From Pseudomonas berkeleyensis (GTDB lineage Bacteria; Pseudomonadota; Gammaproteobacteria; Pseudomonadales; Pseudomonadaceae): a stretch of 64,000 nt of DNA. Below, piece by piece: positions 36,645 to 45,425 of the stretch. The notes beneath the pieces were generated by a model. That model did not search any database, was not told the origin of the DNA, and saw only the letters and a program-made list of their open reading frames with translations. The stretch's first letter is position 1. Each line of letters starts with the position of its first letter. A program made the translations under genes and the position numbers. Location of the stretch: positions 2,670,001 to 2,734,000 of the forward strand of contig NZ_CP059139.1 in NCBI RefSeq assembly GCF_014109765.1. The letters are read 5' to 3'.

Positions 36645-36958
36645 GTGAGAAATCCCGATCGATGGAGAACCCGCCAATGTGGCTTGCCAGTATCTCCGGG
36701 TGGAGAAACGGGCAGCCTGAAACGCGGGTGACAGACTGGGGTCGAATCATACGTTGCAGCCTGTGTGCGGCAAAGGTGCTGCCCTGGCTTTTTTGTGGTT
36801 TGCCGCGCAGAGTGGGGCACCCATTGGGCGGCGCCCTGAGGGCTGGGCGTTAGATTGTTTTGTCAATGCACACTTGGCCGACGATCACTGCGCTGTGGTT
36901 CGTGGCAGAATTCCCGCCAGTGCAATCTCCGGCTGCTTAATCGAGGAGGAAACCGTTC
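36645..36958. other. Divergent alaA/msrB intergenic region
   Basis: A 314-nt gap without a gene. A minus-strand promoter for alaA is plausible: TTGCCG (36773-36768) and TATGAT (36751-36746) with a 16-bp spacer. On the plus strand I see only the msrB ribosome site GAGGAGGAAACC near 36945-36954. No RNA gene or repeat was recognised. Confidence 0.5.
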
Positions 36959-37354
36959 GTGGACAAGCTCGACAAACCCCTGGATGCATGGCGCGACGAA
37001 TTATCTCAGGAGCAATTCCATGTCTGCCGGCTGGGCGGCACTGAACGCCCGTTCAGCGGCCAGTATCACGATGACAAGACGCCCGGCATCTACCACTGCG
37101 CCTGTTGTGGCGAGGCATTGTTCGACTCCGATGCGAAATACGATTCCGGCAGCGGCTGGCCGAGCTATTTTCAGCCGGTGGGTGAGGCGGTCATCCGTGA
37201 GCTGGACGACTTCAGCCATGGCATGCACCGCATCGAGGTCAAGTGCGCCAAGTGTGACGCGCACCTGGGCCATGTGTTCCCCGATGGGCCGCGTCCCACC
37301 GGTTTGCGTTATTGCATCAACTCGGTATCGCTGAAGCTGATCCCGCGCGAGTGA
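36959..37354 (+). CDS. msrB: Peptide-methionine (R)-S-oxide reductase MsrB
   Basis: A 131-residue enzyme that repairs methionine-R-sulfoxide in proteins. The zinc-binding cysteines are Cys47, Cys50, Cys96 and Cys99. The catalytic Cys119 lies in RYCINSVS, with GSGWPSYF as the substrate-binding tryptophan motif. The start is a GTG at 36959 with GAGGAGGAAACC upstream. It is divergent from alaA, an arrangement also known from P. aeruginosa. Confidence 0.96.
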   Translation: MDKLDKPLDAWRDELSQEQFHVCRLGGTERPFSGQYHDDKTPGIYHCACCGEALFDSDAKYDSGSGWPSYFQPVGEAVIRELDDFSHGMHRIEVKCAKCDAHLGHVFPDGPRPTGLRYCINSVSLKLIPRE

Positions 37355-37381
37355 TCGCCCCCTGTCGTCCGTGTGGCGGGC

Positions 37382-37552
37382 TCAGCTCTGGCGAGCCTGC
37401 TCACGGCTTTCTTCCAGCGCATCGCAGGCCTGCTGGATCATGTCTTCGGTGATCGGCACTTCGCGGCCCTGACCGTCGATGATAAAACCGCCCACCGGCT
37501 CCTGCGATTGCTTGCTGGTGATGCATGGGGCTGCGTTGTCTTGCATGCTCAT
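37382..37552 (-). CDS. Small conserved protein, PA1571-like
   Basis: A 56-residue protein that I match to a small Pseudomonas family of unknown function. It has a polar N-terminus with one Cys, then GGFIIDGQGREVPITEDMIQQACDAL and an amphipathic C-terminal helix. ATG 37552 has AGGAGA 8 nt upstream; the longer in-frame extension to 37774 would run into the divergent gene and has no such signal. It is convergent with msrB and divergent from the NAD-kinase-like gene. Confidence 0.7.
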   Translation of the reverse strand: MSMQDNAAPCITSKQSQEPVGGFIIDGQGREVPITEDMIQQACDALEESREQARQS

Positions 37553-37772
37553 GGCCTGTCTCCTCATCAATGATGCGCGCCACTCTAGAGTGCCCAGATG
37601 AAGGCGCGGTGACAGTTCAAAGTCTGCTGCGCGTCGGCAGCCGCTTGTGGCTATGCCTGACTCTGGCTCGCGATACTTTGAACAGGTTTCAAGACGGCGG
37701 AACTCCGTCACAAAATACAGTGTGAAAGTCGTATTGCAGGCGGCATGCCAGCCTGCGTGGAACGAGGAACTC

Positions 37773-38888
37773 ATGTCGCGTTTTCATATCGGTCTGATCA
37801 TCAATCCACTGGCTGGGCTGGGCGGCCCGGCAGGGTTCAAGGGCAGCGACGGCATGGCCGAACAGGCGCTGGCTCTGGGTGTCGAGCCAAAAGCCGCACA
37901 ACGTACACGCACGGCACTTGAACAGTTGTTGACCCTGCGTGAGCGCATAGAGTTCGTCAGCTATCCGGGCGATATGGGTGGCGATCTTTTGGCGCAGATG
38001 GGCTTCGAGCATCGTTTGCTGGGGCAGGTCGACCCTCAGTTGACCACAGCAGAAGACACCCGCCGGGCCGTGCAGCAACTGCAGGACGCAGGCGTGGCGT
38101 TGATTCTGTTTGCCGGCGGCGATGGCACCGCGCGCGATGTCTGTGCGGCCGTCAGGCAAGGGCAGCCAGTACTGGGCATTCCCGCCGGGGTAAAGATTCA
38201 ATCTGGCGTCTACGCCATAAGCCCACGTGCAGCAGGCGAGCTGACTGCACGGCTGATCGAAGGTGGCCTGGTTCGTCTGGCCAGCGGTGAAGTCCGCGAT
38301 ATCGATGAGAATGCCTTGCGTGAGGGGCGCGTGACTGCACGCTGGTATGGCGAGCTGTGCGTGCCGCAGGAAGGTGGTTACGTACAGGCGGTCAAGCAGG
38401 GCGGTATGGAGTCCGAAGAACTGGTGCTGGCGGATCTTGCCGCCTGGCTGGAGGCAGAGTGGGAGCCTGGCGCGCGTTACGTGTTTGGCCCTGGTTCGAC
38501 CTTGCATGGCCTGGCGCACAACCTGGGGCTGGAAACCACGTTGCTGGGCGTCGATGTGATCGAGGATGGTCAGGTCATTGCTCGTGACGTCAACGAAGCC
38601 GAGCTGTTCGGCCTGGTCGAGGGGCATCCGACTTATCTGCTGGTCACCGCCATTGGTGGTCAGGGCCATATCATCGGCCGCGGCAATCAGCAGGTCAGCC
38701 CGCGAGTGTTGCGCGCCATTGGCCTGGAGCGCCTGCGCGTGGTGGCAACCAAGCGCAAGCTGGCGACCCTGGAAGGAAGGCCGCTACTGGTCGATAGTGG
38801 CGACGTGACGCTGGACGATGCCTTTCCAGATGCGGTGCGGGTCTGGGCTGGCTATAAGGAAGAACTGCTGTATCCCCTGAGTCGATAG
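37773..38888 (+). CDS. ATP-NAD kinase / AcoX-like protein
   Basis: A 371-residue protein with the NAD-kinase/diacylglycerol-kinase fold. GLIINPLAGLGG begins the fold, and the GGDGT motif in LILFAGGDGTARDVCAAV is the nucleotide site. The C-terminal half differs from canonical NAD kinase, as in AcoX-like proteins. Substrate unknown. ATG 37773 has GAGGAAC upstream; an in-frame start at 37647 would read through the leader. First gene of a tightly packed operon with the DUF1287, DCC, DoxX and ABC genes (gaps from 9 nt to overlaps). Confidence 0.8.
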   Translation: MSRFHIGLIINPLAGLGGPAGFKGSDGMAEQALALGVEPKAAQRTRTALEQLLTLRERIEFVSYPGDMGGDLLAQMGFEHRLLGQVDPQLTTAEDTRRAVQQLQDAGVALILFAGGDGTARDVCAAVRQGQPVLGIPAGVKIQSGVYAISPRAAGELTARLIEGGLVRLASGEVRDIDENALREGRVTARWYGELCVPQEGGYVQAVKQGGMESEELVLADLAAWLEAEWEPGARYVFGPGSTLHGLAHNLGLETTLLGVDVIEDGQVIARDVNEAELFGLVEGHPTYLLVTAIGGQGHIIGRGNQQVSPRVLRAIGLERLRVVATKRKLATLEGRPLLVDSGDVTLDDAFPDAVRVWAGYKEELLYPLSR

Positions 38889-38897
38889 GAGATCGAT

Positions 38898-39488
38898 ATG
38901 CGAATGGTGATCGCGCTGCTGGTCTGGTCGCTGGCTTTTGCCGCGCAGGCCATCGAGGCGGACAAGCTGGTACTCGATGCGCGCAAGCAGGTTGGCGTGA
39001 CCCTGAGCTATGACCCGGCCTACCGGAAACTGAGCTATCCAGGCGGCGACGTGCCCATGGCCACCGGGGTCTGCACCGATGTGGTGATCCGTGCGCTGCG
39101 CCAACAGGGGCTGGATCTGCAGGAGTCGGTACATCGTGATATGCGTGGCAACTTCGCGGTCTATCCGAAGCATTGGGGGTTGAGCCGCCCGGACAGCAAT
39201 ATCGACCACCGCCGGGTGCCCAACCTGATGACCTGGTTCAAGCGCCAGGGCTGGTCGCTGCCGGTCAAACAGGATGCCTCGGCTTACCGGGCCGGCGATA
39301 TCGTCACCTGGGATCTGGGCCGCGGCCTCACCCACATCGGCATCGTCAGCGACCGTCAGGCTGCAACCGGCACACCGCTGGTGCTGCACAACATTGGCCG
39401 GGGTACGCAGGAGGAGGACATTCTGTTCGCCTACCGCATTACTGGCCATTACCGGGCGCTGGCGCAGCAGGCGAGGGCTGGTCAATGA
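38898..39488 (+). CDS. Exported DUF1287 protein
   Basis: A 196-residue secreted protein. A signal peptide (MRMVIALLVWSLAFAAQAIE) is followed by the DUF1287 domain with GVTLSYDPAYRKLSYPGGDVP, GVCTDVVIRALRQQGLDL and HRRVPNLMTWFKRQG. The single conserved Cys/His/Asp pattern (CTDVV, HIGIV) hints at an NlpC/P60- or amidase-like fold, which I infer only from the pattern. Probably periplasmic. It lies 9 nt after the AcoX-like gene and its stop overlaps the DCC gene start as ATGA. Confidence 0.85.
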   Translation: MRMVIALLVWSLAFAAQAIEADKLVLDARKQVGVTLSYDPAYRKLSYPGGDVPMATGVCTDVVIRALRQQGLDLQESVHRDMRGNFAVYPKHWGLSRPDSNIDHRRVPNLMTWFKRQGWSLPVKQDASAYRAGDIVTWDLGRGLTHIGIVSDRQAATGTPLVLHNIGRGTQEEDILFAYRITGHYRALAQQARAGQ

Positions 39489-39919
39489 CGCAGCAGTCGT
39501 TGCCGCCGAATCTTGCTGCAGGCGAGCGTGTCGTACTGTTCGATGGCGTCTGCAGGCTCTGCAACGGCTGGGCGAGATTCCTCATTCGCCATGACCGGCA
39601 GCGACAGTTTCGCCTGGCTTCGGTGCAGTCGACACAGGGCCAGGCATTGCTGGCCTGGTATGGCCTGCCGACCGACCGTTTCGACACCATGGCGCTGATC
39701 GACGAGGCCGGGTTGCATGTACGTTCCTCGGCGTTGCTGCGCATCCTTGCCCGTTTGCCCCAGCCCTGGCGTAGCCTCAGTTGGCTGCGTGTGATTCCGC
39801 GCCCGCTGCGCGATTGGAGCTACGACCGCATTGCGCTGAATCGCTACCGTCTGTTCGGCCGGTATGAGGTCTGCCTGCTGTCCAGCGCCGACCATAGCGA
39901 GCGCTTCCTGCATGACTGA
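39485..39919 (+). CDS. DCC-family thiol protein (DUF393)
   Basis: A 144-residue protein of the thioredoxin-fold-like DCC family. The N-terminal motif LFDGVCRLCNG has Asp20 and the CxxC cysteines Cys23 and Cys26, which give the family its name. No signal peptide. ATG 39485 overlaps the preceding stop (ATGA), and the end overlaps the DoxX start, so translation is coupled on both sides. Function of the family is unsettled; a redox role fits the CxxC motif. Confidence 0.87.
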   Translation: MTQQSLPPNLAAGERVVLFDGVCRLCNGWARFLIRHDRQRQFRLASVQSTQGQALLAWYGLPTDRFDTMALIDEAGLHVRSSALLRILARLPQPWRSLSWLRVIPRPLRDWSYDRIALNRYRLFGRYEVCLLSSADHSERFLHD

Positions 39920-40319
39920 TGCGCGTCTGGCGCAGATTGCCTGGCTCGCTCGGCTGGCCTTGGCGCTGGTGTTCATCTGGCATGGGCTGGCACCGAAGAT
40001 TCTCTGGCTCAGCCCTGACGAGGTGGCGATGATCGGGGCTCACAGCCTGGCTGATTACCCGCTGTTCGCCACGGAGGTGATCGCCCGTATCGCTGGCGTC
40101 GCCGAGATACTCCTGGGCATCGTGCTGCTGACGCTGCGTCGGCAGCGCTGGTTCTTGCTGGTCGCTGGCGCAGTATTACTGGCGCTGTTGCTTGATGTTG
40201 CGTTGTTCAGTCCCCATCTGTTGATCCAGGCGTTCAATCCGCTCTCGACCAACCTGGCCGCGCTGACTCTGTGCGCAGTGGCATGGCTGGCCGAAGCGCC
40301 CTCGGCTGCTGACTCCTGA
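39912..40319 (+). CDS. DoxX-family membrane protein
   Basis: A 135-residue four-helix inner-membrane protein. ARLALALVFIWHGLAPKIL is the typical first helix of DoxX/DoxD-like proteins; further hydrophobic segments follow at AEILLGIVLLTL, LVAGAVLLALLLDVALF and NLAALTLCAVAW. DoxX proteins link quinone and thiol redox chemistry in some organisms. Start ATG 39912 overlaps the DCC stop by 8 nt; an upstream in-frame start at 39864 is less likely. The DCC-DoxX pairing is suggestive of a functional unit. Confidence 0.82.
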   Translation: MTDARLAQIAWLARLALALVFIWHGLAPKILWLSPDEVAMIGAHSLADYPLFATEVIARIAGVAEILLGIVLLTLRRQRWFLLVAGAVLLALLLDVALFSPHLLIQAFNPLSTNLAALTLCAVAWLAEAPSAADS

Positions 40320-40327
40320 GACCTGTC

Positions 40328-42085
40328 ATGACATCGATGCTTTCCTCCCGCCAGCGTGGTGCCATGCGCCTGGCCTGGCGCTTCATCGCGCCTTATCGCG
40401 GCCGAGTAGTGGGCGCGCTGCTGGCGCTGATGTTCACGGCGGCGATCACCCTGTCCATGGGCCAGGGCATCAAGCTGCTGGTGGATCAGGGCCTGGCCAC
40501 GCAATCGCCGGCAGCGCTGCGTCAGTCCCTGCTGCTGTTCTTCGTGCTGGTTCTGGCGCTGGCCTTTGGCACCTATACGCGCTTCTATCTGGTGTCGTGG
40601 ATCGGCGAGCGAGTGGTCGCGGATATCCGTCGGCGGGTGTTCGATCATCTGATCGAGCTGCACCCAGGCTTCTACGAGAGCAATCGCAGTTCGGAAATCC
40701 AGTCACGGCTGACTGCCGATACCACGCTACTGCAATCGGTGATCGGCTCATCGCTGTCGATGGCGCTGCGCAACCTGATCATGCTGATTGGCGGCAGCGT
40801 GCTGCTGGTGGTCACCAATCCCAAGCTCAGCGGCATCGTCCTGCTGGCCTTGCCGCTGGTGGTGGCGCCTATCCTGCTGTTTGGCCGCCGCGTGCGCGCA
40901 CTGTCGCGGCAAAGCCAGGATCGTGTGGCGGATGTCGGCAGCTACGTGGGCGAGGCGCTGGGGCAGATCAAGACGGTGCAGGCCTACAACCACCAGGACG
41001 AGGACAAGCGTCGTTTCGGTGAGTCCGCCGAGGCGGCGTTCGATGTGGCGCGCAAGCGTATCGCCCAGCGTTCGTGGTTGATCACCGTGGTCATCGTGCT
41101 GGTGCTCGGTGCGGTGGGGGTGATGCTCTGGGTGGGCGGCATGGATGTGATCGCCGGGCGTATTTCCGGCGGCGAACTGGCCGCTTTCGTGTTCTACAGC
41201 CTGATCGTCGGCTCGTCGTTCGGCACCTTGAGCGAGGTGATCGGCGAGTTGCAGCGTGCGGCCGGCGCCGCTGAGCGTATTGGCGAGCTGCTGCGTGCCA
41301 GTAACGCCATCGTGGCGCCGCCGCAGCCGCAGCACCTGTCGCAGCCGGTGCAGGGACGTATCGAGCTGCAGGGCGTGCGCTTCGCCTATCCGTCACGCTC
41401 GGACAGCTATGCCATCGATGGCATCGACCTGCAGGTGGCAGCGGGTGAGACCTTGGCTCTGGTTGGCCCTTCTGGGGCAGGCAAGTCGACGCTGTTCGAC
41501 CTGCTGCTGCGCTTCTTCGACCCGCAGGCCGGGCGCATCCTCATCGATGGCGTGCCGATCGATCAGCTCGATCCGCGTGAGTTACGTGCCAGTTTCGCCC
41601 TGGTTTCGCAGAATCCCGCGCTGTTCTTCGGCTCGGTCGAGGACAATATTCGCTATGGTCGCCTGGATGCCAGTCATGCCGAGGTGGAAGCGGCTGCACG
41701 TGCGGCGCACGCTCATGAATTCATCCAGCGCCTGCCACAGGGCTATCAGACTCATCTCGGTGAGGCCGGGCTCGGGCTCTCCGGTGGCCAGCGTCAGCGT
41801 CTGGCGATTGCTCGTGCCTTGCTTGCCGATGCGCCGATCCTGCTGCTGGACGAGGCTACCAGCGCACTGGATGCAGAGAGTGAACATCTGATCCAGCAGG
41901 CGCTGCCATCGCTGATGGCTGGACGCACGACGCTGGTGATCGCCCATCGTCTGGCCACGGTGAAACAAGCGGATCGCATTGCGGTGATCGAGCAGGGGCG
42001 CCTGGCCGCGATTGGCCGGCATGCCGAGCTGATCGAGCGCAGCCCGCTCTATGCGCGTTTGGCCGAGTTGCAGTTCGGCAGCTAG
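40328..42085 (+). CDS. MsbA-type ABC exporter (fused membrane and ATPase domains)
   Basis: A 585-residue half-transporter with six predicted membrane helices (N-terminal ~310 residues) and an ATPase domain. Walker A is GPSGAGKST at about residue 382, the signature LSGGQRQRLAIA at about 484, then LLLDEATSALD. It probably works as a homodimer exporting lipid or hydrophobic compounds; it is not specifically LptBFG or CydDC by sequence. It begins 8 nt after the DoxX stop. Its TAG stop shares CTAG with the convergent rhtA stop. Confidence 0.88.
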   Translation: MTSMLSSRQRGAMRLAWRFIAPYRGRVVGALLALMFTAAITLSMGQGIKLLVDQGLATQSPAALRQSLLLFFVLVLALAFGTYTRFYLVSWIGERVVADIRRRVFDHLIELHPGFYESNRSSEIQSRLTADTTLLQSVIGSSLSMALRNLIMLIGGSVLLVVTNPKLSGIVLLALPLVVAPILLFGRRVRALSRQSQDRVADVGSYVGEALGQIKTVQAYNHQDEDKRRFGESAEAAFDVARKRIAQRSWLITVVIVLVLGAVGVMLWVGGMDVIAGRISGGELAAFVFYSLIVGSSFGTLSEVIGELQRAAGAAERIGELLRASNAIVAPPQPQHLSQPVQGRIELQGVRFAYPSRSDSYAIDGIDLQVAAGETLALVGPSGAGKSTLFDLLLRFFDPQAGRILIDGVPIDQLDPRELRASFALVSQNPALFFGSVEDNIRYGRLDASHAEVEAAARAAHAHEFIQRLPQGYQTHLGEAGLGLSGGQRQRLAIARALLADAPILLLDEATSALDAESEHLIQQALPSLMAGRTTLVIAHRLATVKQADRIAVIEQGRLAAIGRHAELIERSPLYARLAELQFGS

Positions 42086-42933
42086 CTCTTGGGCCTGATA
42101 GTGGCGGCAGCGCCGGCCGAGGCGATGATGATCGCGCCGACGGCCAGCCACTGCCCCCAGAGCAGCTTCTCGCCGAGAAAAATCAGGCCGCATAGCGCGG
42201 CGACAGCCGGCTCCAGGCTCATCAGGACACTGAAGGTGCGTGCTGGCAGGCGCGTTAGGGCGACCATCTCCAGGCTGTAGGGCAGAGCGGAAGACAACAG
42301 CGCGACGCCCAGTGCGATTGGCAGCAGATCGACGCTCAGCAGGTCGCTACCGGCATGCCAGACCCCGATGGGTAGAACCAGCAGCGCGGCGACCCAGGTT
42401 CCCAGCGCAACGGTGTGGCGCCCATGCTGGGCGCCGGCTTTCTGGCCGAAGATGATGTACAGCGACCAGCAAACGCCCGCACCGAGCGCCAAGGCGGCGC
42501 CAAGCGGGTCGATGGCGCTCTGCGTGGCACCGGTGGGTAGCAGCATCCACAGCCCAGCAATGGCCAGGATGACCCAGATGAAATCCAGCAGACGGCGTGA
42601 AGAAAACAACGCCAGGGCCAGCGGGCCGGTGAATTCCAGGGCCACGGCGATGCCCAGTGGAATGCTCTGCAGCGACATGTAGAAGAGCAGGTTCATGCCC
42701 CCCAGGGACAGGCCGTAGGCGACGAGTGCCTGGCACTTGCGCAGATCCAGCTTGGCCCGCCAGGGCTGCATCACCAGCGACAGAATGATCGCACCGAGCA
42801 CCAGGCGCAGCGCCGTGGTGCCCTCGGCACCGACTAGGGGGAACAGGTTCTTGGCCAGCGATGCACCGCTCTGGATCGAGACCATGGCCACCACGAGCAG
42901 GGCTATGGGGACAAAAAGTGCGGTGCGCGACAT
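42082..42933 (-). CDS. rhtA: EamA/DMT-family exporter, RhtA-like (threonine/homoserine efflux)
   Basis: A 283-residue protein with about ten membrane segments in two EamA repeats. ALRLVLGAIILSLVMQPW and the second-half FSVLMSLEPAVAALCGLIFLGEKL are characteristic of RhtA-type amino-acid exporters. Substrate assignment follows homology only. Convergent with the ABC exporter, and the two stop codons share CTAG at 42082-42085. Downstream of ppnP on the same strand with a terminator between them, so it likely has its own promoter. Confidence 0.82.
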   Translation of the reverse strand: MSRTALFVPIALLVVAMVSIQSGASLAKNLFPLVGAEGTTALRLVLGAIILSLVMQPWRAKLDLRKCQALVAYGLSLGGMNLLFYMSLQSIPLGIAVALEFTGPLALALFSSRRLLDFIWVILAIAGLWMLLPTGATQSAIDPLGAALALGAGVCWSLYIIFGQKAGAQHGRHTVALGTWVAALLVLPIGVWHAGSDLLSVDLLPIALGVALLSSALPYSLEMVALTRLPARTFSVLMSLEPAVAALCGLIFLGEKLLWGQWLAVGAIIIASAGAAATIRPKS

Positions 42934-42967
42934 GGGGCTGTGTCCTGGTGCTGATCATCAAAGAAAA

Positions 42968-42990
42968 AACCGGCCGCTGGGGCCGGTTCT
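42968..42990 (-). terminator. Terminator of ppnP
   Basis: AACCGGCC (42968-42975) and GGCCGGTT (42981-42988) pair perfectly around GCTGG. Read on the minus strand the stem is followed by TTTTCTTTG, 20 nt after the ppnP stop. Confidence 0.82.
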
Positions 42991-43007
42991 TCGTGGCGCC
43001 TTGTGGC

Positions 43008-43289
43008 TTAGCGGTATTCGCAGAGGTAAGCGGTATCCACGGCCACCTTCAGCTGGAACTTGCTGTTGGCTTCGACGGTGAACTTGCTGCCGGCTTCAAA
43101 GGTGTTCCAGCTGTCGCTACCCGGCAGTTTGACGGTCAGGGCGCCGGCGACGACATGCATGACTTCCAGCTGACTGGTGCCGAATTCGTATTCGCCCGGG
43201 GCCATCACGCCAATGGTGGCAGGGCCTTCAGCCATGGTGAAGCCGATGGATTTGACGGTGCCGTCGAAGTACTCGTTGACCTTGAACAT
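43008..43289 (-). CDS. ppnP: Pyrimidine/purine nucleoside phosphorylase PpnP
   Basis: A 93-residue cupin-fold protein (formerly DUF1255/YaiE). It starts [17 protein letters not shown] and contains [27 protein letters not shown] and [17 protein letters not shown], the complete family pattern. PpnP phosphorolyses several nucleosides to base and ribose-1-phosphate in the cytoplasm. A terminator follows. It is preceded by a 137-nt gap to the exonuclease gene on the same strand. Confidence 0.94.
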   Translation of the reverse strand: MFKVNEYFDGTVKSIGFTMAEGPATIGVMAPGEYEFGTSQLEVMHVVAGALTVKLPGSDSWNTFEAGSKFTVEANSKFQLKVAVDTAYLCEYR

Positions 43290-43426
43290 CTGCGATTCCT
43301 CGGAAGGGTTTGGAAAAAATGCTGGGAGCCAGTTTTAACGTCGCTAGGCGACGACCCGAAGGATGGCCGCCATGGATGGCAGGCCATAAAAGGGCGCCAG
43401 TATGCCCAAGCGCTTTTTTTTCGTCA

Positions 43427-43975
43427 TCACCCTTTCACGGGGAGAACCAGTGGCAGCAGGCGTGCTGTATTGCGTGCGTCCTCCAGGGCACGGTGCTGCT
43501 GCCCTTGAAACTGCATGCCGGCCAGTTGCAGGGCGCTGTGAAGGCCTACGGGGCGTGGCAACTGACGCGCCTTGGCGAAGGCTTGCTTGAGGTTCAGGTG
43601 CGGAACATCGGCCAACAGGCTATGCAGCTGATGCTGGCGCCATTCCTGTTCCAGTTGGCGGCGGTCGTAGTCCCCCCAGCTGCTCCAGCCCGCCAGACGC
43701 GGCGCATGTTGTCCCAGCCAGCGTTCGAACTGGGTCCATACCTGAGGCAAGGCGGCGGCGCTATCGATCTCGGCCTGGGTGATATGGGTGAGTTCGCGGC
43801 AGAAGTCGGTCAGGCAGGGCCGGCGCTGCGGTTTGATGATGCGCTGAAAATGGTCGCGCTCATGACCATCTGCTCCGACCAGGCTGGCACCGATCTCGAT
43901 GATTTCCATTTCTTCCATCGCCCAGCCGCCTTCGTCGGTGGTGGCTTCCAGGTCGATGACTAGCCAATGCCCCAT
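43427..43975 (-). CDS. DEDDh 3'-5' exonuclease, ERI-1 like
   Basis: A 182-residue exonuclease-domain protein. Exo I is LVIDLEATTDEGGW (Asp-x-Glu), Exo II lies in RLAGWSSWGDYDRRQLEQEW, and Exo III HRALEDARNTARLL carries the catalytic His and Asp. The ELTHITQAEID segment is typical of the ERI-1-like branch, which trims structured RNA or DNA 3' ends. The substrate is unknown here. Upstream of ppnP on the minus strand; divergent from the dehydrogenase gene. Confidence 0.87.
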   Translation of the reverse strand: MGHWLVIDLEATTDEGGWAMEEMEIIEIGASLVGADGHERDHFQRIIKPQRRPCLTDFCRELTHITQAEIDSAAALPQVWTQFERWLGQHAPRLAGWSSWGDYDRRQLEQEWRQHQLHSLLADVPHLNLKQAFAKARQLPRPVGLHSALQLAGMQFQGQQHRALEDARNTARLLPLVLPVKG

Positions 43976-44158
43976 GGGCGCTCCTTAGAACCTGTCTGCG
44001 ATATTTTGCGCTTCGGCCCCGCTGCATTGAAAAGGTTCCTGGCATCAGATCAGGCTCAAGCCCTCGCTCTGAACGAAACCGCTGGCAGTATGGAAGGGCT
44101 TTTCGAGCAGGGCAAACGCCGTGTTAGGCTCTGCCGCCTACATCTGGAGGAGGTTGGT

Positions 44159-45031
44159 ATGGCAAAGGTCGCGTTTCTCGGCTTGGGCGTCATGGGCTAT
44201 CCAATGGCCGGGCATCTGGCGCGCAAAGGGCATCAGGTGACGGTCTACAACCGCTCGCCGGGTAAGGCCGAGCAATGGATGGGCGAATACGCCGGCAGCA
44301 GTGCGCCAACACCGCGTGAAGCCGTGCAGGGTGCCGAGCTGGTGATGTGCTGCGTGGGCAACGATGATGACCTGCGCAGCGTGGTTCTGGGCGAGCAGGG
44401 CGCTTTCGCGGGTATGGCGCCGGGCGCCGTCCTGGTCGATCACACCACGGCCTCTGCTGATGTCGCGCGGGAGCTGGCAGCTATCGCCGCCGAGCGCGGC
44501 CTGGGTTTTCTCGATGCGCCGGTGTCTGGTGGTCAGGCGGGCGCCGTCAACGGCGTGCTGACGGTGATGGTTGGCGGCGAGCCGCAAGCCTATGCCGCCG
44601 CCGAAGCTGCTATCCAGAGCTATGCGCGAATGATTCGACTGATGGGGCCGGCCGGTAGCGGGCAGTTGACCAAGATGGTCAACCAGATCTGCATCGCTGG
44701 CCTGGTTCAGGGGTTGGCCGAGGCGCTGAACTTCGCTCAATGCGCCGGTCTCGATGGCCACGCGGTGGTCGATGTGATCAGCAAGGGCGCTGCGCAATCC
44801 TGGCAAATGGAAAATCGCTACAAGACCATGCTGGCCGGTGAGTTCGATTTCGGTTTCGCCGTCGACTGGATGCGCAAGGATCTGTCGATCCTGCTCGAAG
44901 AGTCGCGCCGCAATGGGGCGCAACTGCCGGTCACGGCGCTGGTCGACCAGTTCTACGCCGACGTGCAGGGCATGGGCGGTGGGCGCTGGGACACCTCCAG
45001 TCTGTTGGCGCGCCTGCAGCGTAACCACTGA
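44159..45031 (+). CDS. NAD(P)-dependent beta-hydroxyacid dehydrogenase family protein
   Basis: A 290-residue enzyme of the 3-hydroxyisobutyrate dehydrogenase/tartronate semialdehyde reductase family. The dinucleotide site is FLGLGVMGYPMAGHLARKG followed by VYNRS; DAPVSGGQAGAVNG is the substrate-binding loop, and the catalytic Lys172 lies in GQLTKMVNQI. The Arg after YNRS suggests NADP(H) preference by inference. ATG 44159 has GGAGGAGG upstream; an in-frame start at 43967 would overlap the divergent exonuclease gene. Its specific substrate is not readable. Confidence 0.9.
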   Translation: MAKVAFLGLGVMGYPMAGHLARKGHQVTVYNRSPGKAEQWMGEYAGSSAPTPREAVQGAELVMCCVGNDDDLRSVVLGEQGAFAGMAPGAVLVDHTTASADVARELAAIAAERGLGFLDAPVSGGQAGAVNGVLTVMVGGEPQAYAAAEAAIQSYARMIRLMGPAGSGQLTKMVNQICIAGLVQGLAEALNFAQCAGLDGHAVVDVISKGAAQSWQMENRYKTMLAGEFDFGFAVDWMRKDLSILLEESRRNGAQLPVTALVDQFYADVQGMGGGRWDTSSLLARLQRNH

Positions 45032-45107
45032 TCATGAAAGGCCTCGACTGGCGGCGCGCGCATCATTAGGATCGCCGCCGTTCGTTTCGCGTCGTCGAGG
45101 TCTTCTC

Positions 45108-45359
45108 ATGGAATGTCGTGCCGGTTGTGGTGCCTGCTGCATCGCGCCCTCCATCAGTTCGCCGATTCCAGGCATGCCCGAAGGTAAGCCAGCAGGCGTG
45201 CGTTGTCTCCACCTTACCGTTGACTACCTCTGCGCCCTGTTCGGGCGGGCGGAGCGTCCGGCTGTGTGCGCTGCATTCAAGGCTGACGAGCTTGTCTGTG
45301 GCGACAGCCGTGAGAGTGCCATTCGAATGCTGGGTTGGCTCGAGCAGGCGACTGCCTGA
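45108..45359 (+). CDS. Small cysteine-cluster protein, YkgJ family
   Basis: An 83-residue protein with eight cysteines, including the N-terminal CRAGCGACC cluster and later VRCLHL, YLCAL, PAVCAAF and LVCGD. This is the YkgJ/zinc- or iron-chelating cysteine-cluster pattern (CxxxCxxCC start). ATG 45108 has GAGG 8 nt upstream; a longer in-frame frame from 44838 overlaps the previous gene. It likely binds a metal or Fe-S centre; the function is unknown. Confidence 0.85.
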   Translation: MECRAGCGACCIAPSISSPIPGMPEGKPAGVRCLHLTVDYLCALFGRAERPAVCAAFKADELVCGDSRESAIRMLGWLEQATA

Positions 45360-45425
45360 TGATCTGAACCCGCTATGATCATCAGCGGTCGAAACGCAAA
45401 CAATCCCCAGGGAGCTGGTCTGAAG

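Noticed and set aside
43290..43426. Possible small gene in the ppnP-exonuclease gap
   Set aside because: Short frames here have no SD or coherent composition and overlap the exonuclease start.
43988..44036. AACCT/AGGTT-flanked stretch before the dehydrogenase gene, possible repeat
   Set aside because: The arms are only five bases and no second copy is present in the window, so a repeat cannot be supported.
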